A stretch of 64,000 bases of DNA from Actinoplanes regularis. Lineage in GTDB: Bacteria; Actinomycetota; Actinomycetes; Mycobacteriales; Micromonosporaceae. Positions 23,469 to 32,650 of this stretch are shown here, piece after piece. The stretch covers positions 186,001 through 250,000 of the forward strand of contig NZ_FZNR01000006.1 in assembly GCF_900188005.1 (NCBI RefSeq), written 5' to 3'. The notes beneath the pieces were generated by a model. The model had not been told where the DNA came from and searched no databases. It saw only the letters and a program-made list of their open reading frames with translations. A program made the translations under genes and the position numbers. How positions within the stretch are numbered: the stretch's first letter is position 1; every line of letters begins with the position of its first letter.

Positions 23469-24674
23469 TCAGCGGATCTGCAGGCCGGAGATCGCCCGGG
23501 AGATGACCAGGCGCTGGATCTCCGAGGTGCCCTCGAAGATCGTGTAGATCTTGGCGTCCCGGAACATCCGCTCCACCGGGTGTTCGCGCAGGTAGCCCGC
23601 GCCACCCAGGATCTGCACCGCCTTCTCGGTGACGGCGACGGCCACCTCGCCGGCCTTCAGTTTGGACATCGAGCCCTCGCCGGCGCTGAACGGCTTGTCG
23701 TTGCGCCCCATCCAGGCGGCCCGCCAGACCAGCAGGCGGGCCGCGTCGATCTCCATCCGCATGTCGGCGAGGGCGAAAGCGATCGCCTGGTTCTCGATGA
23801 TCGGACGGCCGAACTGGACGCGGGTCTTCGCGTACTCCAGGGCGTATTCGTAGGCGGCGCGGGCGATGCCGATCGCCTGGGCGCCGACCGCCGGGCGGGA
23901 GAGCTCGAAGGTACGCATGGCGGCGTTCTTCCGGCCCCCGGCCTTGGCCCGGGCGAGCCGCTCGTCCAGGGCCTCCTTGCCGCCGAGCAGGCAGCTGCCG
24001 GGGATCCGCACGTCGTCGAAGAAGACGTCGGCGGTGTGCGAGGCGCGCAGGCCGAGCTTCTTCAGCTTCCTCGACCCGGCCAGGCCCTCGGTGCCGGGCG
24101 GGACGATGAACGCGGCCTGGCCGCGGGAGCCGAGCGAGGGGTCGACGCTCGCGGTGACCACGTGCACGTCGGCGATGCCGCCGTTGGTCGCATACGCCTT
24201 CTGCCCGCTGATCACCCACTCGTCGGTGGCCTCGTGGTAGACCGCCCGGGTGCGCATCGAGCCGACGTCGGAGCCGGCCTCCGGCTCGGTCGAGCAGAAC
24301 GCCGCCACCTTGGGCGCGTCCGGGTCGCCGAAGCACTGCGGCACCCACTCGACCAGCTGTTCCGGGGTGCCGGAGCCGTAGATCGCGGCGACCGCGAGCG
24401 AGGTGCCGGAGATCGCCATGCCGATCCCGCCGTCGCCCCAGAACAGCTCCTCGTTGGCGATCGGCAGCGACAGGCCGGAGTTGTCGGACCAGGTGTTGAT
24501 CAGGAACTCGAAGCCGTAGAGGCCGATCTTCGCCGCCTCCTGCAGCACCGGCCAGGGCGTTTCCTCGCGCTCGTCCCACTCGGCCGCGGCCGGTCGGACC
24601 ACCGACTCGGCGAAGCCGTGCACCCAGTCACGCAGGTCCGATTGTTCCTCGTTGAGATCGAGCCAGAACTCCAC
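23469..24674 (-). CDS. Acyl-CoA dehydrogenase
   Basis: A 401-residue FAD enzyme with the three ACAD domains. It shows CSTEPEAGSDVGS (FAD/substrate strand), KAYATNGGIADVHVV, and the C-terminal ILGGAGYLREHPVERMFRDAKIYTIFEGTSEIQR with the catalytic Glu in FEGTSEI. It carries out the first alpha,beta-oxidation step. The GTG start (MEFWLDLNEEQ) is the family N-terminus. It leads the dehydrogenase-ligase operon, with a 198-bp upstream region holding a TTAACCCGTCGGTAA motif. Confidence 0.92.
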   Translation of the reverse strand: MEFWLDLNEEQSDLRDWVHGFAESVVRPAAAEWDEREETPWPVLQEAAKIGLYGFEFLINTWSDNSGLSLPIANEELFWGDGGIGMAISGTSLAVAAIYGSGTPEQLVEWVPQCFGDPDAPKVAAFCSTEPEAGSDVGSMRTRAVYHEATDEWVISGQKAYATNGGIADVHVVTASVDPSLGSRGQAAFIVPPGTEGLAGSRKLKKLGLRASHTADVFFDDVRIPGSCLLGGKEALDERLARAKAGGRKNAAMRTFELSRPAVGAQAIGIARAAYEYALEYAKTRVQFGRPIIENQAIAFALADMRMEIDAARLLVWRAAWMGRNDKPFSAGEGSMSKLKAGEVAVAVTEKAVQILGGAGYLREHPVERMFRDAKIYTIFEGTSEIQRLVISRAISGLQIR

Positions 24675-24707
24675 GGCAGGGCCATACCCTTCGACAACGG
24701 CGGAAAC

Positions 24708-24724
24708 TTAACCCGTCGGTAACA
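24708..24724. promoter_or_regulatory. Candidate TetR-type operator upstream of acyl-CoA dehydrogenase
   Basis: TTAACCCGTCGGTAA is an imperfect TTACC-N-GGTAA palindrome 34 bases before the start. Its right part, ACCCGTCGGTAACA, recurs identically at 56706-56719 in front of a TetR gene. Confidence 0.4.
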
Positions 24725-24872
24725 CTAAGGGCGCGGCAACCCACCTCACAACCCCCCGAGGTTTCTCATTATTCGCGGACCGGTGACGGCCAGTGCCGCA
24801 CGTCCCGGCCCGCCGGCCGGGAGCGCGGAATCATGCGAAAGCAGGTCGCTCTTTCGGGTCCGCCGGCGTCCG

Positions 24873-27800
24873 CTACCGGTTCGTGCGCGAGGTGTCCGAT
24901 GTGGGCTGAGCCTCGTGGAGGGCATCCTCGCGGTACGGCAGCGTCGCCACGTCCGGCAGGTCCAGCAGGTCGTTCTCCGGGGCGGCGATCAGGCCGTTGC
25001 GGTGCGCGATCAGCCGCCCACCGGCGACCAGATCGTCCAGCATGGCGGCCATCCGGGCCGCACCCGCCTTGTTCGAGCCCCACCCGAACAGCCGGGCCGC
25101 CGCGGCGAGCAGGTCGTCGCTCTCCACCAGCCCGGCGTCCAGCACCAGGTATTCCAGGGCCAGTTGGAGCTCGGACTCGGCGACCTGGTCCGGCTTGCGC
25201 ACCACACCGTCGCCGGGCACCCGGACCGCGGGGATCGGCGCCTCGACGGCGGTGACGAACGTACCGTCGAAACGGACTCCGGACTCGGTGACCGCCGCCT
25301 CGATCGCCTGCCGGATCGGCTGGGTGACCCGGCTGATGCCCCAGGCCTCACGGATCCGGTGGATCAGCACGGCGATGTGGACCGGGCCCTCCACCTCGGC
25401 GATCCGCTCGACGGTACGGATCAGCAGGGCCCGGGCGGTCTGATCGTTGACCCGGGCCGCCGGCGGCAGCGACTCCAGCACGGCCTGCTGGTAGGGCAGC
25501 GCCCACTCCGGCGGTTGCGCGGGCCGGGTGACCAGCTCCAGGTCGGGCACGGCGAAGACGTCGGGGATCGCGAGGGCGTTCTCGATCGAGGTGCGCAGGC
25601 GGCCCTCCTCCTCGGCGCGGTCGCGGTACCAGGCGCCGCTCCAGATCCGGTGCAGGTGCCAGCCGAGTCCGTGCAGCACCTGCTCCTGGAGGCGGTCGCG
25701 GTCCCGGGCGAGGGGCATCGAGGCGTAGCCGGGCCCGTCGCACTGGATCCCCAGGGCGAACCCGTCGAGGGACGGATGCCGTACGCCCAGCTCGACGCGG
25801 CATCGACCCACGCCCACCTGGCGCGTCAGCCGATATCCCCAGGCCTCGACGAGATCGGCGACCGATTCCGACAGCGCGGAGAGCTCGCCCGCGGGTACGG
25901 CGAACTCGGCGTGATCGAGGTACGCCGCCAGCCGCCGCTCCCCCTCGTCGGCGGGCTCCTCCCGCCGCGCCTCGGCGATCGAGGTGACGACCTCGACCCG
26001 CATCCGGGCCCGGGTGATCGCCACGTCGAGCCGGCGCGCACCGGCCGGCCCGCCCGCGGCGGAGAGCTCCGCCCCGGTGGACAGGATGATCACGTCCCGC
26101 TCGTCGCCCTGCACCACGTCGGCGTGCTTGACGAAGAAGCCGGTGAGCGGGTCGTCGCCGAGGAACCGTTCCAGGTCGGGCCGGGCGCCGAGAACGGTCT
26201 CCACCGCGTCGGCGACCGCGTCGGCCTGGCCCGCGGTCAGCGTGACCACGCCGAGCGACAGCGTCGGGCGGGTGGTGAAGTGGTGCGCGACCCGCTCGGC
26301 GACCAGCGCGGCCTCGACCGGCCCGTCGGTGACCGGCAGCAGTTCCAGGCCGAGGTCGGGCCCGGCCGGGTACGCGCTCGGGAAGGTGACCAGGCGAGCC
26401 TGGTAGAACGTGTGGTTGGCGAAGCTGATCAGCGATTCGTGCCGGCTGCGATAGTGGCGGGTCAGGGCGAGCCGGGTGAAGGCCGCGCAGTCGCTCGCGG
26501 CCACCAGCACCGACGGGCCGCCGCCGGCCGGGGCCAGCTGGGCGTCGTCACCGATCACGATCAGCGACTTCCCGCGATAGGCGCAGGCCACCGCGGCGGC
26601 GGCGGTCATCCGGGACGCCTCGTCGATGATCACCACGTCGAAGCTCTCGCCGGCGGGCAGATAGCGGCTGGCCGCGGCGGGCTGCATGACGAAGCACGGC
26701 TTGAGGGCGGCGGCGATGTCCCACGTCCGTTCCAGCAGTTCCCGGACCGGTAGGTGACCGTCCTGCTTGAGCCCCTCGGCGCGGATCAGCGCGGGCACCC
26801 CGTCCGCGGTGACCGCCGGGCGCCGGGCGTCGATCGCCGCGATGATGGTGCCGGCCGCGTCCTGCATCAGGTCGGCGTCGAGCCGGCGGAACTCCTCGAC
26901 CAGCTCGTTGCGCTCGAGCGAGGCCAGCGGTTCGAGGCGCTCGTCGCCGGCGAGGACCGCGTCGGCCCAGGCTTTGCAGACGGTCCGCTCGATCACCTGG
27001 CCGAGCCGGCCGACCTCGATGCCGTTGTCGGCGCAGTAATCGACGGCGGAGTCCACGCCGAACTCGGCGAGCACCTCGCGGGCGGCCAGATAGGCGAACC
27101 ACTCACGCTGGCCGGTGTCGTCCTCGCGCAGGTCGCGCAGCAGGTCACGGGCGGTCTCGGAGCGGTCCAGGGTGGTGCCGAGCCGGACCTGGCGGGCCGG
27201 CCCGAACGCCTCGATGATCCGTTGGCGGGCCCGCTGCCAGAGTTCGATCAGGGGTGACAGATCCGGGCTCGTCGCGCGGTGCAGCGCGGCGGCCTGCTCC
27301 GGGGTGAGCGCCGCGTCCGTGCCGCTGCGCAGCGTACGGGCGTGCGCCGCCCACTCCAGAGCCCGGTCGACGGCCCGTTGATCGGTGTCCCGCCCCCGGT
27401 AGACGTCCCCCAGCAGCGCCTGCAGCCCCGGCGCGGCCTCGGCGAGCGCGCGCGCCGACTCCACCACCTGTTCGCGCAGCTCGGCGATCTCCGCCGCGGA
27501 GGCCAGGTCCAGCTCCCGCCCGGCGGCGGCACCGAGCTGCTCGACCGTCTCGGCCGTCGCGCGCAGCGGCTGCACCTGAGCGCGCAGCCAGGCGATCGCG
27601 GCCGCCACCGAACCGTTCGCGAGCTCCGGCCGGGCGGCCGCCTCGGGCGCCGGCCGCAGCGTGTCCCGCCAGTGCTGGAACGCCTCCCGGGCGTCGGCCA
27701 CCGCGCGGATCGGCTCACCGTCGCCGGCCGGGCCACACACGTACTCGATGACCGCGGGAAGCGCCTCCGGCGGGGTCACCCGCAGCACCTCGCCGGCCGT

Positions 27801-30116
27801 CTCCAGGGCCCGGCCGATCGCCAGGAAGTCGGTGTCCAGCCGCCGCCAGTACCGGCCGAGCAGGGCGGCGTTCTGCCGTTCGGCCGCGATCAGACCCTCG
27901 TTGGCCCTGTGCCAGGCGACCGCGAGGGGCAGGTTGGCGATCGCCTCGTCGGCGCTGACGCCCGGCTCGGCGAGCGCGGCCACGGTCTCCCGGTCCCAGC
28001 GGTAGCCGGTGAAGAACTTCCGCACGCCACGGTGCGTGGTCGCGAACCGCTCGGCGAGCTCCTCGACCGGCTCGTGCAGCACCGCCTCGGTGAAGTACTC
28101 GCGGGCCTGGGCGCGGGCCTCGGCGACGGCTTCCACGTGCCGGCGCAGCGCGCCGGCCGCGGCGTGCACGTTGGCCTGTGCGCCGGGGCCGAACCAGGCC
28201 CGTTCCGGCCGGTCCGGCCGGGCGCCCAGACCGGCGATCACGGTGACCAGCTCGAGGTCGGAGAAGCCGACCACCTCGGGCAGGCCGAGCCGGCCGGTGA
28301 TCCGGTCCAGGCTCTGCTGCTGGTGTTCCAGCTCGTCCGCGTCGGCGGCGAACCGGCTGGCCAGGGCCTTGGCACCGGCCGCTGTCAACGGCGCGAGATC
28401 GATCGCCGGCGGGTCCAGCTCGGGCCGGGCCGGCAGCTCGCCGACGTGATGGCGGGCCAGTTCGGCCGCGGCCGGCCCGATCCGGGCGCGGGCCCGCTCC
28501 TCGGCCCGCCGGACCTCGTCGATCAGGTGGGCCAGGGTCTCCGCCGCCTCGCGGACCGGGCGCAGGCTGGCCGCGGTGAGCCAGTGGTCGGCGACCGCGA
28601 CCGGCCGGGACTCGGCGTGGGCGGCGAGGTCGGCCAGCGCCTCGGCGTCGACCGGGAGCCGCACGTGGAAGGCGGTGGCGAGCGGTGCGAGCGCGTCGGT
28701 GGCCTCGGTCAGCGCGTCCAGCGCGAGCTGGGCCTCCTCCAGGGCGGCGTCGAGCGGCGCCTTCTCCATGACCTCGCGCCAGCGGAAACCGCTGCGTTCG
28801 GTGGCCGGCCGCCACGCGCCCCGCAGGCGCTCGGCCGCGGCGAGGAGGCGGTCCAGGGCGGCCTCGGTCAGCGCGAGGGGTTGCAGGACGGGGGCTGGGC
28901 TCTCCGGCACGCCGTCGAGCCGGGCATACCGGCCGAGGATCTCGTGGAGGCTGAGCCCGAGCGGTTCGCGTCGCTCGTTGAGCGCCTTCGCGTACGAGGT
29001 GAGCCGCTCCCCCCGTTCGCGCAGCAGGTCCCGCTCGGTCTCGTCCATCCCGGGCGACGGCAGCGGCACGGCCTCCAGCGCGGCGGCGAGGGCGGACGCC
29101 ACCCGCCGGCGGCCGGCCCGCTCCCCGTGCAGGTCGAGCAGGTAGTTGCCGAGCCCGGCGGCGGCCAGCCGCTGCTGGACCACGTCGAGCGCGGACGCGG
29201 TCTCGGAGACGAACAGGACCCGTTTCCCGGCGTGCGCCAGGGCCCCGATCATGTTCGCCACGGTCTGGGACTTGCCGGTCCCGGGCGGGCCGTCGATCAC
29301 GAAACTGTGCCCGTCCAGGGCGGCGGCGATGCACACCCGCTGGTCCGCGTCGGCGTCCAGGAGCAGGGGCGCGTCCCGCTCGTCGGCCTCCTCGGCGCCG
29401 ACCGGCTCGAAGCCGAAGCTGCCGTCCTCGGCGGCGAGGGCCCGGATCACCGGGTGGCCCAGGATCTGCGCCTCGTGCTCGGTCAGGTCCTGCCGGATCG
29501 CCTCGGCGGCCAGGTCGAAGCGGGCCAGCACGGCCGCGTCGGCGACCCGCCAGCCGGGCTTGGCGGCGATCCGCCCGCGCAGCTCGCCGGCGTCCGGCGT
29601 GAGCTCGACGCCGAGCGTCCGCAGCCGCCGGGCGAGCGCCGGGTTGAGGACCGGGTCGCCGGTGGCGGCGCGGAGCCGGGGCACGTCGCCGGGGCCGAGC
29701 GCGACCAGGTCGACCGGGGTGAGCAGCACCGGGCTGGCGTGCTCGGTGCCGTCGTCGTCCTGCCACTGCAGCAGGCCGGTGGCCAGGTGCAGAACGTCCT
29801 CGCCACGGTCCAGGCCCTCCTGGCGGGAGTGCCGGTGCAGGTGGCGCAGCACGGTCTGCAGCCGGTCGGGCGACAGCTCGGTGGCGAGCTGCCCGGTGCC
29901 GTCGGTGCCGAACGACCAGTCCCGCCCCTTGCGCAGTCGTTCGATGACGGCGGCAGGGCCGGGGCCGGTGATCTCGACGAGGTCGGACCCGGCCCGGGGC
30001 AGGTCGATGAGCCGGTCGGCGGCGCCGGGGTCGGTGATCGCGTCCCGCCACGCGGCGAGGGCCGCGCGGGCGTCTTCGCCCGGCCCGGTCTGTCCTTCTG
30101 CATCATCCGGCCGCAT
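24873..30116 (-). CDS. Giant COG1112-type SF1 helicase with Vsr-like nuclease and DUF3320 (helicase 1)
   Basis: 1,747 residues. The DUF4011-like N-terminus has the LIDLPRAG segment near 40. Walker A GPPGTGKS is at about 276-283. A long coiled, Ala/Glu-rich helical insert (about 350-1090) splits the helicase core, which resumes with Walker B VVIIDEAS (about 1165), GDDAQLAP, HYRSRHESLI, VVQGDERDVIIL (about 1335) and VAITRARMRVEVVTS (about 1365). A Vsr/DUF559-like domain follows (about 1440-1500: RVELGVRHP, CDGPGYASMPLARDRDRLQ, LGWHLHRIWS), then a DUF3320-like segment (about 1550-1635). Large helicase-nucleases of this kind occur in defence islands. ATG 30116 is preferred over a start seven codons upstream. 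A paralogue lies at 60272. Confidence 0.9.
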   Translation of the reverse strand: MRPDDAEGQTGPGEDARAALAAWRDAITDPGAADRLIDLPRAGSDLVEITGPGPAAVIERLRKGRDWSFGTDGTGQLATELSPDRLQTVLRHLHRHSRQEGLDRGEDVLHLATGLLQWQDDDGTEHASPVLLTPVDLVALGPGDVPRLRAATGDPVLNPALARRLRTLGVELTPDAGELRGRIAAKPGWRVADAAVLARFDLAAEAIRQDLTEHEAQILGHPVIRALAAEDGSFGFEPVGAEEADERDAPLLLDADADQRVCIAAALDGHSFVIDGPPGTGKSQTVANMIGALAHAGKRVLFVSETASALDVVQQRLAAAGLGNYLLDLHGERAGRRRVASALAAALEAVPLPSPGMDETERDLLRERGERLTSYAKALNERREPLGLSLHEILGRYARLDGVPESPAPVLQPLALTEAALDRLLAAAERLRGAWRPATERSGFRWREVMEKAPLDAALEEAQLALDALTEATDALAPLATAFHVRLPVDAEALADLAAHAESRPVAVADHWLTAASLRPVREAAETLAHLIDEVRRAEERARARIGPAAAELARHHVGELPARPELDPPAIDLAPLTAAGAKALASRFAADADELEHQQQSLDRITGRLGLPEVVGFSDLELVTVIAGLGARPDRPERAWFGPGAQANVHAAAGALRRHVEAVAEARAQAREYFTEAVLHEPVEELAERFATTHRGVRKFFTGYRWDRETVAALAEPGVSADEAIANLPLAVAWHRANEGLIAAERQNAALLGRYWRRLDTDFLAIGRALETAGEVLRVTPPEALPAVIEYVCGPAGDGEPIRAVADAREAFQHWRDTLRPAPEAAARPELANGSVAAAIAWLRAQVQPLRATAETVEQLGAAAGRELDLASAAEIAELREQVVESARALAEAAPGLQALLGDVYRGRDTDQRAVDRALEWAAHARTLRSGTDAALTPEQAAALHRATSPDLSPLIELWQRARQRIIEAFGPARQVRLGTTLDRSETARDLLRDLREDDTGQREWFAYLAAREVLAEFGVDSAVDYCADNGIEVGRLGQVIERTVCKAWADAVLAGDERLEPLASLERNELVEEFRRLDADLMQDAAGTIIAAIDARRPAVTADGVPALIRAEGLKQDGHLPVRELLERTWDIAAALKPCFVMQPAAASRYLPAGESFDVVIIDEASRMTAAAAVACAYRGKSLIVIGDDAQLAPAGGGPSVLVAASDCAAFTRLALTRHYRSRHESLISFANHTFYQARLVTFPSAYPAGPDLGLELLPVTDGPVEAALVAERVAHHFTTRPTLSLGVVTLTAGQADAVADAVETVLGARPDLERFLGDDPLTGFFVKHADVVQGDERDVIILSTGAELSAAGGPAGARRLDVAITRARMRVEVVTSIAEARREEPADEGERRLAAYLDHAEFAVPAGELSALSESVADLVEAWGYRLTRQVGVGRCRVELGVRHPSLDGFALGIQCDGPGYASMPLARDRDRLQEQVLHGLGWHLHRIWSGAWYRDRAEEEGRLRTSIENALAIPDVFAVPDLELVTRPAQPPEWALPYQQAVLESLPPAARVNDQTARALLIRTVERIAEVEGPVHIAVLIHRIREAWGISRVTQPIRQAIEAAVTESGVRFDGTFVTAVEAPIPAVRVPGDGVVRKPDQVAESELQLALEYLVLDAGLVESDDLLAAAARLFGWGSNKAGAARMAAMLDDLVAGGRLIAHRNGLIAAPENDLLDLPDVATLPYREDALHEAQPTSDTSRTNR

Positions 30117-30126
30117 CTGCCCATTG

Positions 30127-30151
30127 CAGCAAGGCAACCGATGGCTTGCTG
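30127..30151. promoter_or_regulatory. Inverted repeat upstream of helicase 1, arms identical to the XRE operator
   Basis: CAGCAAG (30127-30133), an 11-nt spacer, then CTTGCTG (30145-30151), beginning 11 bases upstream of the helicase 1 ATG. The same two 7-bp arms with a 4-nt spacer occur at 31253-31270. Confidence 0.5.
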
Positions 30152-30228
30152 GCGATTCGCTCGGATGAACGCCCTCCAGGGTGGGTTTTCCCGCTGCCGA
30201 CGCCGGGACCGCGTGCTGAAGTCCGGGC

Positions 30229-31200
30229 CTATGCCGGTTGCGTGGTCTCCCGCCGGCGATATCCGGCGACCGCGTCCCGGGTCTCCTCGGCGATCAGGTC
30301 CATGTTGATCATCGCGGCGGCGGTCTGGCCGGCCGCGGCGGCGACCGCCACCGTGGCGGCCAGGTCGGTGACGTTGCCGGCCACCCAGACGCCGGGCACC
30401 GAGGTGGCACCGCTCGCCTCGGCCGGGATCCGCAGGCCCAGCACCTGCCCGTTGAGCTCCATCGGCGCCGGTGCGAGGCCCAGCGACTCCAGGAACGCCG
30501 AGCGGGCCACGAAGTGCGGGCCGACCGCGACCGCGTCCAGGGCGACCACCCGGCCGCCGGCCAGGCGTACCCCGGTGATCCGGTCGTCGCCGATCTCGAC
30601 CGCCTCGATCGGCTCGTGAACCACCGGGATGCCCCGGGCCGCGAGCTGCTCGGCCTGCTCGGGCGCCGGGGCCGGGCCGCCGTTGAGCAGGTACAGCACG
30701 TCGTCGCTGAGCTGGCGCCACAGCTGAGCGCCGTGCAGGCTGTGCGGGCCGGTGGCGAGCACGCCGATCCGCCCGCCACGTAGTTCCCAGCCGTGGCAGT
30801 ACGGGCAGTGCGCCACGTCCCGGCCCCAGCGCCCGGCCAGCCCCGGGAGGTCCGGCAGCTCGTCGACCAGGCCGGTGGTGACCAGCAGCCGGCGGCCACG
30901 CACCCGCGCCCCGTCGGCGAGGGTGACCAGGAACCCGTCGCCGTCGCGTTCCGCCTTCTCGGCGGTGCCGGCGCACAGCTCACCGCCGTAACCCGCGACC
31001 TCCGCGCGGCCCGCCCGGTACAGCTCGGCCGGTGCGACGCCCTCCCGGCCGAGCAGGTTGTGCACGTGCCCGGCGGGGGCGTTCCGGGGCTCGCCGCCGT
31101 CGATCACCAGGACCGAGCGGCGGGAGCGGGCCAGGGTCACGGCCCCGCTCAGCCCGGCGGCTCCGCCACCGACGACCACCACGTCGTACGTCTGCTTCAT
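30229..31200 (-). CDS. NAD(P)/FAD-dependent oxidoreductase, thioredoxin-reductase-like
   Basis: A 323-residue flavoprotein. The N-terminal FAD site is VVVVGGGAAGLSGA, the redox-centre motif HCPYCHGWE has the CxxC pair of thioredoxin reductases, a second nucleotide-binding region (GRIGVLATGPHSLHG) replaces the usual GGGNSA-like loop, and the FAD-closing VPGVWVAGNVTD is near the C-terminus. No partner thioredoxin is adjacent, so the electron acceptor is unknown. ATG 31200 has AGGAAGATCTC in front. It is divergent from an XRE-cupin regulator with a shared 72-bp control region and lies upstream of helicase 1 on the same strand. Confidence 0.88.
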   Translation of the reverse strand: MKQTYDVVVVGGGAAGLSGAVTLARSRRSVLVIDGGEPRNAPAGHVHNLLGREGVAPAELYRAGRAEVAGYGGELCAGTAEKAERDGDGFLVTLADGARVRGRRLLVTTGLVDELPDLPGLAGRWGRDVAHCPYCHGWELRGGRIGVLATGPHSLHGAQLWRQLSDDVLYLLNGGPAPAPEQAEQLAARGIPVVHEPIEAVEIGDDRITGVRLAGGRVVALDAVAVGPHFVARSAFLESLGLAPAPMELNGQVLGLRIPAEASGATSVPGVWVAGNVTDLAATVAVAAAAGQTAAAMINMDLIAEETRDAVAGYRRRETTQPA

Positions 31201-31252
31201 GAGATCTTCCTGTCGCCGTCGTTGCGCCCACCGTGCCCCGGGGCGGCGAAAG

Positions 31253-31270
31253 CAGCAAGTAGCCTTGCTG
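31253..31270. promoter_or_regulatory. Probable XRE-cupin operator
   Basis: A perfect inverted repeat CAGCAAG-TAGC-CTTGCTG ends two bases before the regulator ATG in the 72-bp divergent spacer. The position suggests autoregulation and control of the flavoprotein gene. Confidence 0.6.
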
Positions 31271-31272
31271 TT

Positions 31273-31854
31273 ATGGCAAAGGATCTGGAGGGCGCGCTCG
31301 CCGCCGTCGGCCCGCAGCTGCGCGCCCTGCGACAGAAGCGCGACATCACGCTGACCCAGCTCGCGGAGACCACCGGCATCTCGGTCAGCACGCTCTCCCG
31401 CCTCGAGTCCGGCTCCCGCCGGCCCACCCTGGAGCTGCTGCTGCCGCTCGCCGAGGCCTATCAGGTCACCCTCGACGAGCTGGTGGACGCGCCGGAGACC
31501 GGCGACCCGCGGGTGCGTCAGCGGCCGATCGAGCGCAACGGGCACACGTACATCCCGCTGACCCGCCGGCCGGGCGGGATGCAGGCGTTCAAACAGATCA
31601 TCCCGGCCGACGCGCCCGACTGCGACCGGGAGCAGCAGACCCATGAGGGGTACGAGTGGATCTATGTCCTGAGCGGCCGGATCCGCCTGCGGCTGGGTGA
31701 GCACGACATCGTGCTCACCCCGGGCGAGGCGGCGGAGTTCGACACCCGGCTGCCCCACCTGATCCTCAACCCCGGTCCGGAGCCCGCCGAGATCATCAAC
31801 CTCTTCGGGCCGCAGGGGGAACGCGTTCACGTCCGTGCCCGGTCGAGGGGCTAG
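31273..31854 (+). CDS. XRE-family regulator with cupin domain
   Basis: 193 residues. The N-terminal helix-turn-helix (about 12-66) reads LRALRQKRDITLTQLAETTGISVSTLSRLESGSRRPTLELLLPLAEAY. A linker is followed by a C-terminal cupin_2 barrel (about 110-185) with the HEGYEWIYVLSGRIRLRLGEHDIVLTPGEAAEFDTRLPH motif pair. Such proteins bind a small ligand in the cupin and repress a neighbouring metabolic gene. The divergent flavoprotein is the obvious target. The inverted repeat just upstream of its start is the likely binding site. Confidence 0.9.
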   Translation: MAKDLEGALAAVGPQLRALRQKRDITLTQLAETTGISVSTLSRLESGSRRPTLELLLPLAEAYQVTLDELVDAPETGDPRVRQRPIERNGHTYIPLTRRPGGMQAFKQIIPADAPDCDREQQTHEGYEWIYVLSGRIRLRLGEHDIVLTPGEAAEFDTRLPHLILNPGPEPAEIINLFGPQGERVHVRARSRG

Positions 31855-31864
31855 GTTCGGTCCC

Positions 31865-32626
31865 GTGGATCTTTCTGTGACGATGGACGACGGGATCGCG
31901 CTGCTGGAGATCCAGCGGCCGCCCGCCAATCACTTCGACGAGGCGCTGATCGGGCGGATCGTGGACGCCGCGTTCACGCTCGACGACGATCCGGCCTGCC
32001 GGGTGATCCTGCTCGGGTCGGAGGGCAGACACTTCTGCGCCGGGGCGGACTTCGGCGGCGGGGACTTCGCCGCCGACCACGTGGCCGCGGCCGAGCGGCT
32101 GTACCGGCGGGCGGTCCAGCTCTTCGACGTGCGGACGCCGATCGTCGCCGCGGTGCAGGGCACCGCCGTGGGCGGTGGACTCGGGCTGGCCTGCGCAGCC
32201 GACTTCCGGGTCGCCGAGCCGGCCACCCGGTTCATGGCCAACTTCGCGAAGCTCGGGTTCCACCAGGGCTTCGGGCTCAGCGTGACGCTGCCCGAGCTGA
32301 TCGGCCGGCAGAAGGCGACCGACCTGATGCTGACCGCCCGGCGGGTCGGCGGCGAGGAGGCGTACCGGATCGGGCTGGCCGACCGGCTCGCCGAGCCGGG
32401 CATGGTGCGCGCGACCGCGCGGGCCCTGGCGTGCGAGATCGCCGCCTCCGCGCCGCTGGCGATCCGATCCATGCGCGCCACGCTCCGCGGCGATCTGGCC
32501 GAGCGGGTCCGGCGGGCCCTCGACCACGAACTGGCCGAGCAGAAGGTGCACTGGGCGACCCGGGACGCGGCCGAGGGCATCGCGGCGAGCCTGGCACGGC
32601 GCACCCCGGTCTTCACGGGCAGCTGA
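31865..32626 (+). CDS. Enoyl-CoA hydratase/isomerase family protein
   Basis: A 253-residue crotonase-fold protein. It shows HFCAGADFGGGDF (first oxyanion-hole strand) and GTAVGGGLGLACAADFRVAEP (second), then FHQGFGLSVTLPELIG. The catalytic Glu pair of classical hydratases is not obvious (the second position reads ANFAKLGFHQGFG), so isomerase, hydrolase or another crotonase activity is possible. GTG 31865 (VDLSVTMDDG) is the natural family start and lies 10 bases after the XRE gene, so read-through is likely. Confidence 0.82.
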   Translation: MDLSVTMDDGIALLEIQRPPANHFDEALIGRIVDAAFTLDDDPACRVILLGSEGRHFCAGADFGGGDFAADHVAAAERLYRRAVQLFDVRTPIVAAVQGTAVGGGLGLACAADFRVAEPATRFMANFAKLGFHQGFGLSVTLPELIGRQKATDLMLTARRVGGEEAYRIGLADRLAEPGMVRATARALACEIAASAPLAIRSMRATLRGDLAERVRRALDHELAEQKVHWATRDAAEGIAASLARRTPVFTGS

Positions 32627-32650
32627 ACCCGGCCGGCTGAGCCCGGCGGA

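Noticed and set aside
27279..30308. Long plus-strand frame of 1,009 codons opposite helicase 1
   Set aside because: It is the antisense shadow of a high-GC gene. It shows no domain, and the minus-strand frame has all the helicase motifs.
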